DNA of 33,262 nucleotides from NCBI GenBank assembly GCA_020832135.1, contig JAFIFG010000141.1, positions 1 to 33,262 on the forward strand. The letters are read 5' to 3'. Numbering within the stretch: the first letter of the stretch is position 1; every line of letters begins with the position of its first letter. A model generated the notes under the pieces. The model saw only the letters and a list, made by a program, of their open reading frames with translations. It was not told where the DNA came from and searched no databases. Of this stretch, positions 1-7,310 are shown piece by piece. This DNA is from Clostridiaceae bacterium (lineage in GTDB: Bacteria; Bacillota; Clostridia; Peptostreptococcales; Natronincolaceae). Made by a program: the position numbers and the translations under genes.

Positions 1-77
1 CTCTTATATATATACTGAAAAGGAAATTCGAAGGCAAAGTAGACCTTGTTGATAAAAGTTTAAAAACTTATAAATAA
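1..77 (+). CDS. Possible 3' end of an upstream gene (partial)
   Basis: The frame whose codons begin at base 3 is open from the window edge to a TAA at 75-77. It encodes about 24 residues: a short hydrophobic stretch, then a Lys-rich tail ending KSLKTYK. The composition looks like a protein C-terminus, and the gene would be convergent with the YihY gene that follows. The stretch is too short to identify a family, and it could be chance. Confidence 0.3.
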   Translation, partial: LIYILKRKFEGKVDLVDKSLKTYK

Positions 78-99
78 AAGCAAGGTGAGCATAAAAATT

Positions 100-942
100 T
101 TAGGTGGTATGCTTACTCCTATTATTTGAGGAATATTTAAGAGTAGATTTAATTTCTGCACCTAATAAAGCAATCAGGCTACTTAGATAAAGCCATATTA
201 AAAGAATCATAACTCCACCAATACTACCATAAACCTTCGTATAATTAGTGAAATTGTTAATATAATAAGCAAAACCTAAAGATATAACAATCCAACCTAA
301 AGTTGCAAAAATAGCACCTAAATAAACATTTTTAAACTTTAATTGACAATTAGGGCCAAAACGATAAAGTAATGCAAAAGTAGTGAAGAGCGTGAACAAG
401 GGAATGCCATAACGGAATATTTCCCAAATGAATTCAAATAATCTTGTTAAACCTAAACTATGCACTAAAATTGCACCTAGTAATTCACCAAAAACCAATA
501 GAGCCAAAGAAAATAAAATGATAAAAGCTAAGCAGATAGTGAAAATAATACCTAATCCTTTACCCTTCCAGAAAGGGCGACTTTCTTTGACATTATAAGC
601 TTTATTCATCCCTTTAATCAAAGCGGATGTTCCTCTAGAGGCAGTCCATAATGTTCCAAGCATACTGAAGGAAAGTAGTGTAGCATTATTGGAATTAGTA
701 ATTTCTGCCACGATCTCTTGTATAACATCAAAGGCTTCATCAGGTAAAACAATAGCAAGTTCTTGAAGGGTATGTTCATGAGTTAAGGGTGTGTAGCCTA
801 TCATGACAATTAAAAAGATTAAAAAAGGAAAAAAAGATAAAATAAGATAGTAACTGATTTGAGCACCCAGGGCTGGGACCTCATGTCTTTGAAACTGGGT
901 ATAAAGGTTGTATGAAAAATTTTTAATATAATCAAAAGACAT
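100..942 (-). CDS. YihY/BrkB family inner-membrane protein
   Basis: The 280-aa protein has the length and pattern of the YihY/virulence factor BrkB family (formerly misnamed ribonuclease BN). It has about six hydrophobic segments, near residues 29-49, 88-100, 130-157, 178-195, 206-228 and 240-265. The C-terminal block YGSIGGVMILLIWLY followed by LIALLGAEI is the family hallmark, and the N-terminal block with PALGAQISYYLILSFFPFL is also typical. The function is unsettled; the old RNase BN assignment belongs to another gene, and some members have been proposed as transporters. The ATG at 942 is preceded on the minus strand by a strong AGAGGGG ribosome-binding site. It stands alone, with no obvious operon partner. 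Confidence 0.92.
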   Translation of the reverse strand: MSFDYIKNFSYNLYTQFQRHEVPALGAQISYYLILSFFPFLIFLIVMIGYTPLTHEHTLQELAIVLPDEAFDVIQEIVAEITNSNNATLLSFSMLGTLWTASRGTSALIKGMNKAYNVKESRPFWKGKGLGIIFTICLAFIILFSLALLVFGELLGAILVHSLGLTRLFEFIWEIFRYGIPLFTLFTTFALLYRFGPNCQLKFKNVYLGAIFATLGWIVISLGFAYYINNFTNYTKVYGSIGGVMILLIWLYLSSLIALLGAEIKSTLKYSSNNRSKHTT

Positions 943-1120
943 AATAAAACCCCTCTTTTTAAAAGATAATGAGTATAATAATATAACGTCACAAATGTAC
1001 TCTTATTATATGTAATGCTGATATGGAACGTCAATATAATGCTTAAAAATAATATACCCTAAATAATGTTTATTTCACTTTTTTAAGGAGAAAAAAATAC
1101 ATTAATTTCCTAAAAGAGTA

Positions 1121-1150
1121 TTGACATATTATATGGAAAAAGTTTATAAT
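1121..1150 (+). promoter_or_regulatory. Consensus sigma-A promoter in the yihY-ydjM gap
   Basis: TTGACA at 1121-1126 and TATAAT at 1145-1150 are both perfect, with an 18-bp spacer. Transcription would start near 1157 and run rightward through the small ORF and hairpin described next. It is one of the best-matching promoters in the window, although no conventional gene lies directly after it. Confidence 0.75.
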
Positions 1151-1170
1151 AAAATCATAAAAACTTAAGA

Positions 1171-1233
1171 ATGAATGAAAAGATTGCCATGAAGGTGATA
1201 TTCAGAGAGATTAAAACCATGAAGGTTGTGTAA
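1171..1233 (+). CDS. Possible 20-aa small ORF in the candidate RNA
   Basis: ATG at 1171 opens a 20-codon frame ending TAA at 1231-1233 (MNEKIAMKVIFREIKTMKVV). The peptide is basic and amphipathic. It contains two near-repeats around the bases CCATGAAGGT. No good Shine-Dalgarno sequence precedes it, only a weak purine run, so translation is doubtful. It may be a leader peptide, a small protein, or chance. Confidence 0.25.
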   Translation: MNEKIAMKVIFREIKTMKVV

Positions 1234-1274
1234 ATGACTTTATTGGTTTTTGTTGTTTTAAAAGATAACTCCCT

Positions 1275-1331
1275 GCTGTTTGTCAAGTATGTTACCCCCT
1301 AGCAACTTGATAAGCAGCTTATTTATTTTTT
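1275..1331 (+). terminator. Intrinsic terminator with CCCCC loop
   Basis: The 14-bp outer stem (1275-1288 with 1305-1318) and 5-bp inner stem (1290-1294 with 1300-1304) have one bulged A at 1289. A T-rich tract follows at 1319-1331. It ends the RNA that starts near 1157. Confidence 0.75.
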
Positions 1332-1412
1332 GTATAAATTGATATTTAGAGGACTAATTTAACTCATCTTCTTATATTTATAATAATAGGACGTAATTAT
1401 AAATAAAGGGGG

Positions 1413-1916
1413 ATGAGGGCTTTCCGTGGAAAAACACATATACTTATAGGAACTTTAATAGGGTTGCTGATTATTAGAATAACTAAAATGTCACTAGAAA
1501 TCAATACATTTCTGTTTATAGGTGGTGTTTTGATAGGGTCATTATTACCGGATGTAGACCATAAAAATGCAAGGATAGGAAGATTTATTCCCTTGTGGCG
1601 ATTTTTAAAGCACAGGACTTTAACCCACTCCATTTGGATTGTATTGTTAATGGTTCTCATCACAAAGGTACAGAATTATATAGGATACGGTTTATTTGTT
1701 GGTGTCACCACCCATATCCTAGCAGACCTCTTTAGCATGTCTGGATGTTGCTTCTTTTTTCCTTTATTAAAACACCCTCAACAATTTGCAGAAATAAAAA
1801 CAAACAGTAAAGAAGAGGATAAAATTAGAATAATTGTAGGTGCTTTATTAATCATTGTGATAGGTGTATATGCTTTGGATTTAGCTAAGTATCTATCGCA
1901 GGGATTACCTTTTTAA
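1413..1916 (+). CDS. YdjM-type membrane-bound metal-dependent hydrolase (DUF457)
   Basis: The 167-aa protein matches the YdjM/DUF457 family of membrane-bound, predicted metal-dependent hydrolases (E. coli YdjM is LexA-regulated). Seen here are His9 in GKTHI, the block GSLLPDVDH at residues 42-50 with two Asp and one His, HRTLTHS at 67-73, and a later THILADL; these are the likely metal ligands. Hydrophobic segments lie near 10-23, 33-46 and 140-155. The substrate is unknown, and I see no LexA box. The only possible start is the ATG at 1413, because an in-frame TAA lies at 1404-1406. The AAAGGGGG ribosome-binding site abuts the ATG with no spacer, which is unusual. The gene is monocistronic, and a terminator follows. 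Confidence 0.85.
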   Translation: MRAFRGKTHILIGTLIGLLIIRITKMSLEINTFLFIGGVLIGSLLPDVDHKNARIGRFIPLWRFLKHRTLTHSIWIVLLMVLITKVQNYIGYGLFVGVTTHILADLFSMSGCCFFFPLLKHPQQFAEIKTNSKEEDKIRIIVGALLIIVIGVYALDLAKYLSQGLPF

Positions 1917-1927
1917 AAAACACATAA

Positions 1928-1972
1928 AAAACCACTAGTTGGACTATACCTTATAGTTCAATTAGTGGTTTT
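1928..1972. terminator. Bidirectional terminator between convergent genes
   Basis: Two 21-base arms, with G-T pairs only as imperfections, surround a 3-base loop. A-run and T-run flanks occur on both sides. It ends the YdjM-type gene on the plus strand and the YeiH-type gene on the minus strand. Confidence 0.9.
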
Positions 1973-1985
1973 AAAATTTTATAAA

Positions 1986-3002
1986 TTAAAGCTGACCCAA
2001 TGTAGATTGTACCATTAAGGATACGATTACTACAGTAGAAGAAACTAAAAAGCCTAAAATCATAGGATTTATTCCTGCACTGACCATCTTTTTAATATCG
2101 GTATTAAGTCCTATAGCACCTAAAGCCATAGCCATTAAGAATCTGCTTGTAGTATTAATGGTGACACCTACTTCTAAGGGGATATAACCTAGACTATTAA
2201 TGATAGCCATCAAGATAAATAGTAAAATAAACCAAGGTGCAATTTTAAGAACATGGTGATATTTATTTGCTGGTAACTCTTCTTTTACTTGAGTTTCTTT
2301 TTGCTTTATATAGGTTCCTACAACAGTAAAGATTAAAACAATAGGAATAATAGCTAAGGTTCTAGTAAGTTTAACAATAGTTGCAAATTCACCTGCTGCA
2401 TTACTAAAGCTATAACCGGCAGCAACAACAGAGGAAGTATCATTTACAGCTGTGCCGGTCCAGAGACCATAGGCTAAGTCTGATAGCCCTAGTAGATTAC
2501 CCATTATTGGGAAGAGGATAATCATTAGCATATCAAAAATAAAGGTTGCGGCGATGGCATAGGTAATATCACTGTCATCTGCATCAATAGTTGGTGAAAT
2601 TGCTGCAATAGCGGACCCACCACATATACCCGTACCGGCAGAGATTAAAGTGCTCATCTTCCAGTTGATTTTCAACAAATGACCAAAAAGGTAGCCGAAG
2701 CCAAAGGCAGCCAATAGAGTGAAGGTCATAACATAAAGAGAGTATTTACCAACCATAATCATCTGAGAAATACTAAGACTTGCCCCCAAAAGAACAATAG
2801 CGGTTTTTAATACTGTTTTAGAGGTGAATTTAAGGCCTCTAGTTAAGCTTGAGCTATCTTTTATAATAAAATTTAGGATAATTCCAATGATTAAAGCCAA
2901 TACACTTGCTCCTACATGAGGTATGATACCGCTTAGAAAATAAGCCATAAAAGCGATAAAGAATGCAATGCTCATTCCAGGTATATATTTTTTATAGTCC
3001 AT
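1986..3002 (-). CDS. yeiH: YeiH/UPF0324 family putative sulfate exporter
   Basis: The 338-aa polytopic protein belongs to the UPF0324/YeiH family (Pfam Cons_hypoth698), annotated as putative sulfate exporters without firm biochemical proof. Family blocks seen are GTGICGGSAIAA at 123-134, the acidic DADDSD at 140-145, GLWTGTAVNDTSSVVAAG at 179-196 and KLTRTLAIIP at 211-220. About nine to ten hydrophobic helices span the protein. The ATG at 3002 has a GGGGG ribosome-binding site about 8 bases upstream. A LysR gene is divergent from it, as in the E. coli yeiE-yeiH pair, which suggests the regulator controls this transporter. Sulfite or another small sulfur compound is a plausible but unproven signal or substrate. 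Confidence 0.9.
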   Translation of the reverse strand: MDYKKYIPGMSIAFFIAFMAYFLSGIIPHVGASVLALIIGIILNFIIKDSSSLTRGLKFTSKTVLKTAIVLLGASLSISQMIMVGKYSLYVMTFTLLAAFGFGYLFGHLLKINWKMSTLISAGTGICGGSAIAAISPTIDADDSDITYAIAATFIFDMLMIILFPIMGNLLGLSDLAYGLWTGTAVNDTSSVVAAGYSFSNAAGEFATIVKLTRTLAIIPIVLIFTVVGTYIKQKETQVKEELPANKYHHVLKIAPWFILLFILMAIINSLGYIPLEVGVTINTTSRFLMAMALGAIGLNTDIKKMVSAGINPMILGFLVSSTVVIVSLMVQSTLGQL

Positions 3003-3030
3003 TATTTATTCCCCCTTTTATACATTATAA

Positions 3031-3039
3031 AGTATAGCA
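3031..3039 (-). promoter_or_regulatory. Extended -10 promoter of the YeiH gene
   Basis: On the minus strand this reads TGCTATACT, an extended -10 element, about 30 bases upstream of the ATG. No good -35 is seen, which fits a promoter that needs activation by the LysR protein. Confidence 0.45.
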
Positions 3040-3044
3040 TTATC

Positions 3045-3073
3045 TTGCTGAAAAAGTAAAATACTATTATGAT
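3045..3073 (+). promoter_or_regulatory. Likely promoter of the LysR gene
   Basis: TTGCTG at 3045-3050 and TATGAT at 3068-3073 are separated by 17 bp. Transcription would start near 3080, directly before the palindrome at 3083-3098. Confidence 0.4.
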
Positions 3074-3082
3074 ATAAATATA

Positions 3083-3098
3083 ATAGGTATATACCTAT
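3083..3098. promoter_or_regulatory. Perfect 16-bp palindrome, likely LysR operator
   Basis: ATAGGTATATACCTAT is a perfect inverted repeat in the divergent yeiH-lysR gap. It contains the T-N11-A pattern of LysR-type sites. It lies just downstream of the predicted lysR start point (autorepression position) and about 45-60 bases upstream of the yeiH -10 (activation position). Confidence 0.6.
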
Positions 3099-3133
3099 GA
3101 GTATACTACTGAAAATAATAGGAGGATTCGACT

Positions 3134-4021
3134 ATGAATTTTCGACATTTAAAAATATTTATTGCTGTTTGTGAGGAGAAAAGTATGACTAGGGCTGCTA
3201 AACGACTTTATATTACACAGCCATCTGTAAGTCAAGTTATATGGGAATTAGAAGAGCACTACCATGTTAAACTATTTGAACGTCTTTCTAAAAAAATTTT
3301 TATAACAGCAGCAGGGGAACAGTTATTATCCTATGCTTACCACATAACCTCTTTAAATCAAGAATTGAATGAGACTATGAAAAACAATAGCTTTGAAAAA
3401 ACCATTCATCTAGGTGCAACCGTTACTATAGGAACCTATCTTTTACCACAAATACTTGCTGCTGCTATCAAGTCTTATAAAAATAAATTAGAGATAAATA
3501 TTGCAGTAGAAAATACTGCATTCATCGAAAAAAACATACTGAATTCAAAAATTGATATTGGCTTAGTAGAGGGAGAAATTCAATCTAAGGATATTAAAAC
3601 CAATTCATTCTTTCAGGATGAATTAGTGATAATATGTAATAAAAATAGTTCTCTAGCTAAAAAGGCAAGTCTCACTATTCATGATTTAAAAGATAAGGGA
3701 TTTTTAATGAGGGAGGAAGGCAGTGGATCCCGTACATTATTTGTAAATGCAATGCATGCTAAAGGTATTTCATATACAATAAAAGGAGTCTTCAACAATA
3801 CAGAAGCAATAAAAAATGCTACACTGCATGGGTTAGGGTTGGGAATAGTATCTAAAGCATCTTTACTATCAACAGACACTGATTTGTATGTTTTACATAT
3901 TAGTAATTTTGAACTAAAGCGGTTTTTCTCTATTGTGTATCATAAAAATAAATATTTAAGTGAAGAACTATCTTATTTAATAGATTACGTATTGAAAAAT
4001 TATACAAAGTTAACGGATTAA
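3134..4021 (+). CDS. LysR-family transcriptional regulator, YeiE/CysL-like
   Basis: The 295-aa protein has LysR length and layout. The winged helix-turn-helix is at about residues 1-60, with the motif SMTRAAKRLYITQPSVSQVIWELE at 17-40. A periplasmic-binding-like effector domain follows from about 88 to 290. The ATG at 3134 has an AGGAGG ribosome-binding site. It is divergent from the YeiH exporter and shares a short regulatory gap with a 16-bp palindrome, so it probably controls both genes. The effector cannot be read from the sequence. YeiE and CysL relatives respond to sulfur compounds, which makes that the first guess. Confidence 0.92.
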   Translation: MNFRHLKIFIAVCEEKSMTRAAKRLYITQPSVSQVIWELEEHYHVKLFERLSKKIFITAAGEQLLSYAYHITSLNQELNETMKNNSFEKTIHLGATVTIGTYLLPQILAAAIKSYKNKLEINIAVENTAFIEKNILNSKIDIGLVEGEIQSKDIKTNSFFQDELVIICNKNSSLAKKASLTIHDLKDKGFLMREEGSGSRTLFVNAMHAKGISYTIKGVFNNTEAIKNATLHGLGLGIVSKASLLSTDTDLYVLHISNFELKRFFSIVYHKNKYLSEELSYLIDYVLKNYTKLTD

Positions 4022-4079
4022 TTCTTATGTGTCTAATCATTTCTCATGCATCATAGATTTAATAACAGGGGGGAGAGGA

Positions 4080-5120
4080 ATGATAATACATAGAAAGTAT
4101 ATTGTAAGGATAATTATAATCTTTTTAATAGGTGCTTTGTTATTTTCAGCTTTATTCCTTAAGGTATTAAGTGATAAGAAACATGGGAGTAATTTGAAAA
4201 TTGGAGGCTATGTACATAACCAACAAAATAAAAAAATAGATTTAGAGCAATCGGTGTTCTATAGTGATAAAGATAGCTTAGAAGTGGAACGTTTTCAACG
4301 TCCTTCAACAGAGTCACAGCTACAATTACAGTATGAGTTAAATGGTGTGGAGGGAGATCAGCCACCCTATATACCTAAAGGCTACCCAGAAGAGTATGAA
4401 ACCTCTTTAGATGTTATTCATGGGTATTATTCTTTGCTGAAGGAGTCATCTAATATGGTAGACTTTGCCGGTGGTTGTGGCAGTATAGGGTGGGGAAAAA
4501 TTCCATACTATCATGCTTATCAATTATTAACAGAGGATACAAAAAAACAAATATCACTAGATGATTTTGCAGCCTCTTTTGCAGGAATAGGACATATGAC
4601 AGTATTAAAATTATTGCCAGCCTATAGACCCCAGGGTACACCTTATAATATAGATTATCATTTCTTAGAAGTAGAAGTCATTACTGGACCATCCCGTGTA
4701 AAAGAAAGGCTACAGCCCAGCTATTTTGCTTATTATTATGGCATCGTGGCAACAGAATTCAGTGAATATGAAGGGTGGAAAATAAAGTCTGTTCATTATA
4801 TTCCACAGGATTTCCTCTGTGCTCCCTATCATTTATGGCAGTGGGATAGTAGAAGTTTAACAGAATTCCTCTATACTACTAGGTATGATGTTATAGATAA
4901 AATAGATGGTACAGACAAAAAAGATGGTAAGATATCTATTTATGCCAGTGGAAAGGGCAAAAAGTATAAATTTGATTTTATTAGACTAACAAATGGAGAA
5001 GATATTTTATTACATGAATATGTTGAGGTAGGTGGAACATGGAGGGAGATTAATATTTTAGAAGGAGAAAACCAAAGCTATAAAATGTCTCCCCTAAGGT
5101 TTAACATTTTTAAAAATTAA
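4080..5120 (+). CDS. Unknown membrane-anchored extracellular protein
   Basis: I do not recognise a characterised family. From the ATG at 4080 the product is 346 aa. This start is preferred over a GTG at 4029 because a G-rich ribosome-binding site (4067-4078) sits just before it and the upstream 17 residues look non-coding. Residues 8-28 form a membrane anchor after a basic start, so the rest is probably outside the cell. The middle (about 105-235) alternates helices and Tyr-rich strands, including YYHAYQLLTED and DDFAASFAGIGH. This resembles NTF2-like extracellular domains, but that is only an impression. Cys131 and Cys246 could pair. The gene follows the LysR gene by 58 bases; a functional link is not evident. 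Confidence 0.75.
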   Translation: MIIHRKYIVRIIIIFLIGALLFSALFLKVLSDKKHGSNLKIGGYVHNQQNKKIDLEQSVFYSDKDSLEVERFQRPSTESQLQLQYELNGVEGDQPPYIPKGYPEEYETSLDVIHGYYSLLKESSNMVDFAGGCGSIGWGKIPYYHAYQLLTEDTKKQISLDDFAASFAGIGHMTVLKLLPAYRPQGTPYNIDYHFLEVEVITGPSRVKERLQPSYFAYYYGIVATEFSEYEGWKIKSVHYIPQDFLCAPYHLWQWDSRSLTEFLYTTRYDVIDKIDGTDKKDGKISIYASGKGKKYKFDFIRLTNGEDILLHEYVEVGGTWREINILEGENQSYKMSPLRFNIFKN

Positions 5121-5190
5121 GATAGTCGTGCATGATTTAATAATGCCAAGCACTTTAATTGGAATATTATTGCATTATCCTATAAATACA

Positions 5191-5223
5191 AAAAAGTAGC
5201 TGTTTTTGGATCAGCTACTTTTT
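5191..5223. terminator. Bidirectional terminator
   Basis: AAAAAGTAGCTG (5191-5202) pairs with CAGCTACTTTTT (5212-5223) around a 9-base loop. It lies between the unknown extracellular protein gene (+) and thiD (-), and can serve both strands. Confidence 0.9.
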
Positions 5224-5246
5224 CTATGGCTCAACAATAAATTATA

Positions 5247-6041
5247 TTAATCCTCAGCATTATATAAATTATGGAAATGATGCAAAGGTCCTACACCTTT
5301 ACCTATAGATAAACCATATTTGATTCCCTCCGTTACATAGTCCTTTGATTTAGCTATGGCAGTGATTAAATCATGTTGTAGGGCAAGATGGGCTGCTATG
5401 GCAGAGGATAGGGTGCATCCAGTTCCGTGGGTATTTTTCTTATCAATTCTCAAAGAGGTTAATTTGGTAATAGTAGAGCCATCATAAAAGACATCTACTG
5501 CATCCCCGGATAGATGACCTCCCTTTACCAATACACTTTTAGGCCCTAGCTTATAGATATCTTTAGCTGCAACCTCCATTTCTTCAAGGGTGGTGATTTT
5601 TCTATCCAAAATAACCTCTGCCTCTGGAATGTTGGGTGTTGCAATGGTTGCTATAGGTAATAAATCATTGATGAGGGCCTCCTTAGCTTCTGGCTGTAAC
5701 AGGTGATGACCACTTTTAGAAACCATAACAGGATCCACAACAATAAAAGACGGTTGCCAATGCAAAAGAGATTCTTTAATCTCTCTAATGATTTCACTAC
5801 TGGAGACCATGCCGATTTTTACGGCATCTACTGTAATATCACTAAAGATAGCATCTATTTGAGCCTTCACCATAGCTTTATCTAATTCAACTACGGCATC
5901 AACCCCTTGGGTGTTTTGGGCAGTAATTGCTGTAATAACACTCATGCCATAGGTTCCTAAAGCACAAAAGGTTTTAAGATCCGCTTGTATTCCTGCACCA
6001 CCGCTAGAGTCTGATCCTGCTATAGTAAGTAAATGTTTCAT
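5247..6041 (-). CDS. thiD: Hydroxymethylpyrimidine/phosphomethylpyrimidine kinase
   Basis: ThiD phosphorylates HMP to HMP-P and then to HMP-PP, the pyrimidine donor for thiamine phosphate synthase. The 264-aa length is standard. Seen are the substrate-binding start TIAGSDSSGGAGIQADLKTF at 6-25, the VVDPVMVSKSG block at 101-111, and the ribokinase-type anion hole HGTGC at 205-209. It is the last gene of the thi operon. It starts 10 bases after the HAD phosphatase stop and has a GGGGG ribosome-binding site overlapping that stop region. It is controlled by the upstream TPP riboswitch through read-through transcription. Confidence 0.97.
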   Translation of the reverse strand: MKHLLTIAGSDSSGGAGIQADLKTFCALGTYGMSVITAITAQNTQGVDAVVELDKAMVKAQIDAIFSDITVDAVKIGMVSSSEIIREIKESLLHWQPSFIVVDPVMVSKSGHHLLQPEAKEALINDLLPIATIATPNIPEAEVILDRKITTLEEMEVAAKDIYKLGPKSVLVKGGHLSGDAVDVFYDGSTITKLTSLRIDKKNTHGTGCTLSSAIAAHLALQHDLITAIAKSKDYVTEGIKYGLSIGKGVGPLHHFHNLYNAED

Positions 6042-6051
6042 AAAAAACCCC

Positions 6052-6699
6052 CTACTTTTTCATATTTTTGAACTTTTCCATAATGTCATAGAAGTCATCA
6101 AATTTATAAGCATTTATTCCCGTGGAAATACAATGATGATATAGTTTTCTTCTGGCAAATACGTGGTCAGTTTCTTTAGCTGCACAAAAATCCGAGGTAC
6201 CATCACCTATATATACACTTTGTTGATTAGGTTGCTTTAGTTTAGATAATATTTCTGTTTTGCAAACACCGCATAAATCACAGTTTGTAGACTGGTGGGG
6301 GGCTTCAATGTCTATGTCAGGAGTAAAAATCAATTTATTGGAGTAGACGGGTAGAGATAATTTTGCACTTTCCAATATATAATCTATGTAATAATCATAG
6401 CCATCACTTAGGATATAGATGGGGTAATGATTTTCCCTACAATAGGCAACGAATTCTTTAAATCCCTCCTCAAGCTCCATAGTATCTACGATTTCCTTAA
6501 TAGATGCAGGGCTTTTTTTCTTGAAGGTTTTAAAGGTTTGTCTAGCACATTCTACAGTGGATAATTGTCTAGTTTCCCACTTTTCATTGATTTCCTCCCA
6601 ACCATCCCCAGCTAAGCTGGTAACAATGGCCTCGCATACATCCTGCTTTGTAATAGTACCATCAAAGTCCACAAAGAAAATATAATTTACTTTTTCCAT
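6052..6699 (-). CDS. HAD phosphatase, MtnX-like, in the thiamine operon
   Basis: The 215-aa HAD-superfamily phosphatase has motif I DFDGT at residues 11-15, motif II SDG at 98-100 and motif III/IV GDGTSD at 165-170. The layout resembles the MtnX/PSP-like group. A CxxCxxCK cluster at 140-147 (Cys140, 143, 146) is a possible metal site or structural feature. It overlaps thiE by 13 bases and is followed 10 bases later by thiD, so it is translated as part of the TPP-controlled operon. I infer a role on a thiamine-related phosphate, such as thiamine phosphate to thiamine for a pyrophosphokinase. A methionine-salvage MtnX function is less likely because no mtn genes are near. The substrate is unproven. 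Confidence 0.85.
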   Translation of the reverse strand: MEKVNYIFFVDFDGTITKQDVCEAIVTSLAGDGWEEINEKWETRQLSTVECARQTFKTFKKKSPASIKEIVDTMELEEGFKEFVAYCRENHYPIYILSDGYDYYIDYILESAKLSLPVYSNKLIFTPDIDIEAPHQSTNCDLCGVCKTEILSKLKQPNQQSVYIGDGTSDFCAAKETDHVFARRKLYHHCISTGINAYKFDDFYDIMEKFKNMKK

Positions 6700-7310
6700 A
6701 GGTGAATTAACTCCTTTGCTGCCTCATAGGTATTATCTTTAGCTAAAATAGCAGAGATAAGGGAAATACCTTGGGCTCCAGTTGCTTTTACTTCAGCAAT
6801 GTTGGTGGTGGAGATACCACCTATACCTACTATAGGGATGGATATATTTTCAACGATCTGTTGTAGTGTTTCTATGCCAATAGCATCTCCTGCATTACTT
6901 TTACTACCGGTAGGAAAAACAGCTCCAACACCTAGATAATCTGCTCCATGCTGCACACCATACTGTGCTGATTCTAAGTCTCCAGCAGAGTAGCCTAAAA
7001 TTTTATCTGGTCCTAGAAGTTTTCTTGCTATATGAAGGGGGAGATCATCATCTCCAACATGTAGGCCATCAGCATCTATAGCCAAGGCGATATCTAGCCT
7101 ATCATTTATAACTAAGGGAACTTTATACTTTAAAGCAATGGTTTTTAACTTTAAGCTAATATCATAAAAATCTTTAGAGCTAATATCCTTTTCACGAACC
7201 TGTAGAAGGGTTACACCACCCTTTAAGGCATTCTCAATAGAGTCAAAAAAATCTTTATCTCCTACTAGTTTACGATCTGTGATCAAATACAAGCTATAAT
7301 CTACAGCCAT
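6687..7310 (-). CDS. thiE: Thiamine phosphate synthase
   Basis: ThiE joins HMP-PP and thiazole phosphate to give thiamine phosphate. The 207-aa TIM barrel shows LYLITDR at 7-13, the pyrophosphate-binding LLQVREKD at 35-42, VINDRLDIAL at 67-76, DGLHVGDDDLP at 81-91, GVGAVFPTGSKS at 127-138 and VGIGGIS at 161-167. All are expected family motifs. The ATG overlaps the thiM end by 10 bases, with AAGGAGG upstream. The gene is second in the thiM-thiE-HAD-thiD operon and uses the products of ThiM and ThiD. Confidence 0.97.
   Translation of the reverse strand: MAVDYSLYLITDRKLVGDKDFFDSIENALKGGVTLLQVREKDISSKDFYDISLKLKTIALKYKVPLVINDRLDIALAIDADGLHVGDDDLPLHIARKLLGPDKILGYSAGDLESAQYGVQHGADYLGVGAVFPTGSKSNAGDAIGIETLQQIVENISIPIVGIGGISTTNIAEVKATGAQGISLISAILAKDNTYEAAKELIHLWKK

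Larger units (their letters stand above)
1157..1331 (+). ncRNA. Candidate small RNA or attenuated leader with C-rich loop
   Basis: This is the predicted transcript from the consensus promoter to the T-run at 1319-1331. Its 3' end is a long hairpin: 1275-1288 pairs with 1305-1318 (14 bp with two G-U pairs), and the stem continues as 1290-1294 with 1300-1304. That leaves a five-base loop CCCCC at 1295-1299. A U-rich tail follows, so it should act as an intrinsic terminator. The RNA contains one 20-codon ORF. I do not recognise a riboswitch class. It could be an independent small RNA or a 5' leader of the downstream ydjM-like gene. The structure is seen in the sequence; the role is inferred. Confidence 0.5.

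Noticed and set aside
943-1412. A known riboswitch class in the yihY-ydjM gap
   Set aside because: I compared the conserved cores of TPP, SAM, glycine, fluoride, c-di-GMP and preQ1 riboswitches from memory and none matches, so it is reported only as an unnamed candidate RNA.
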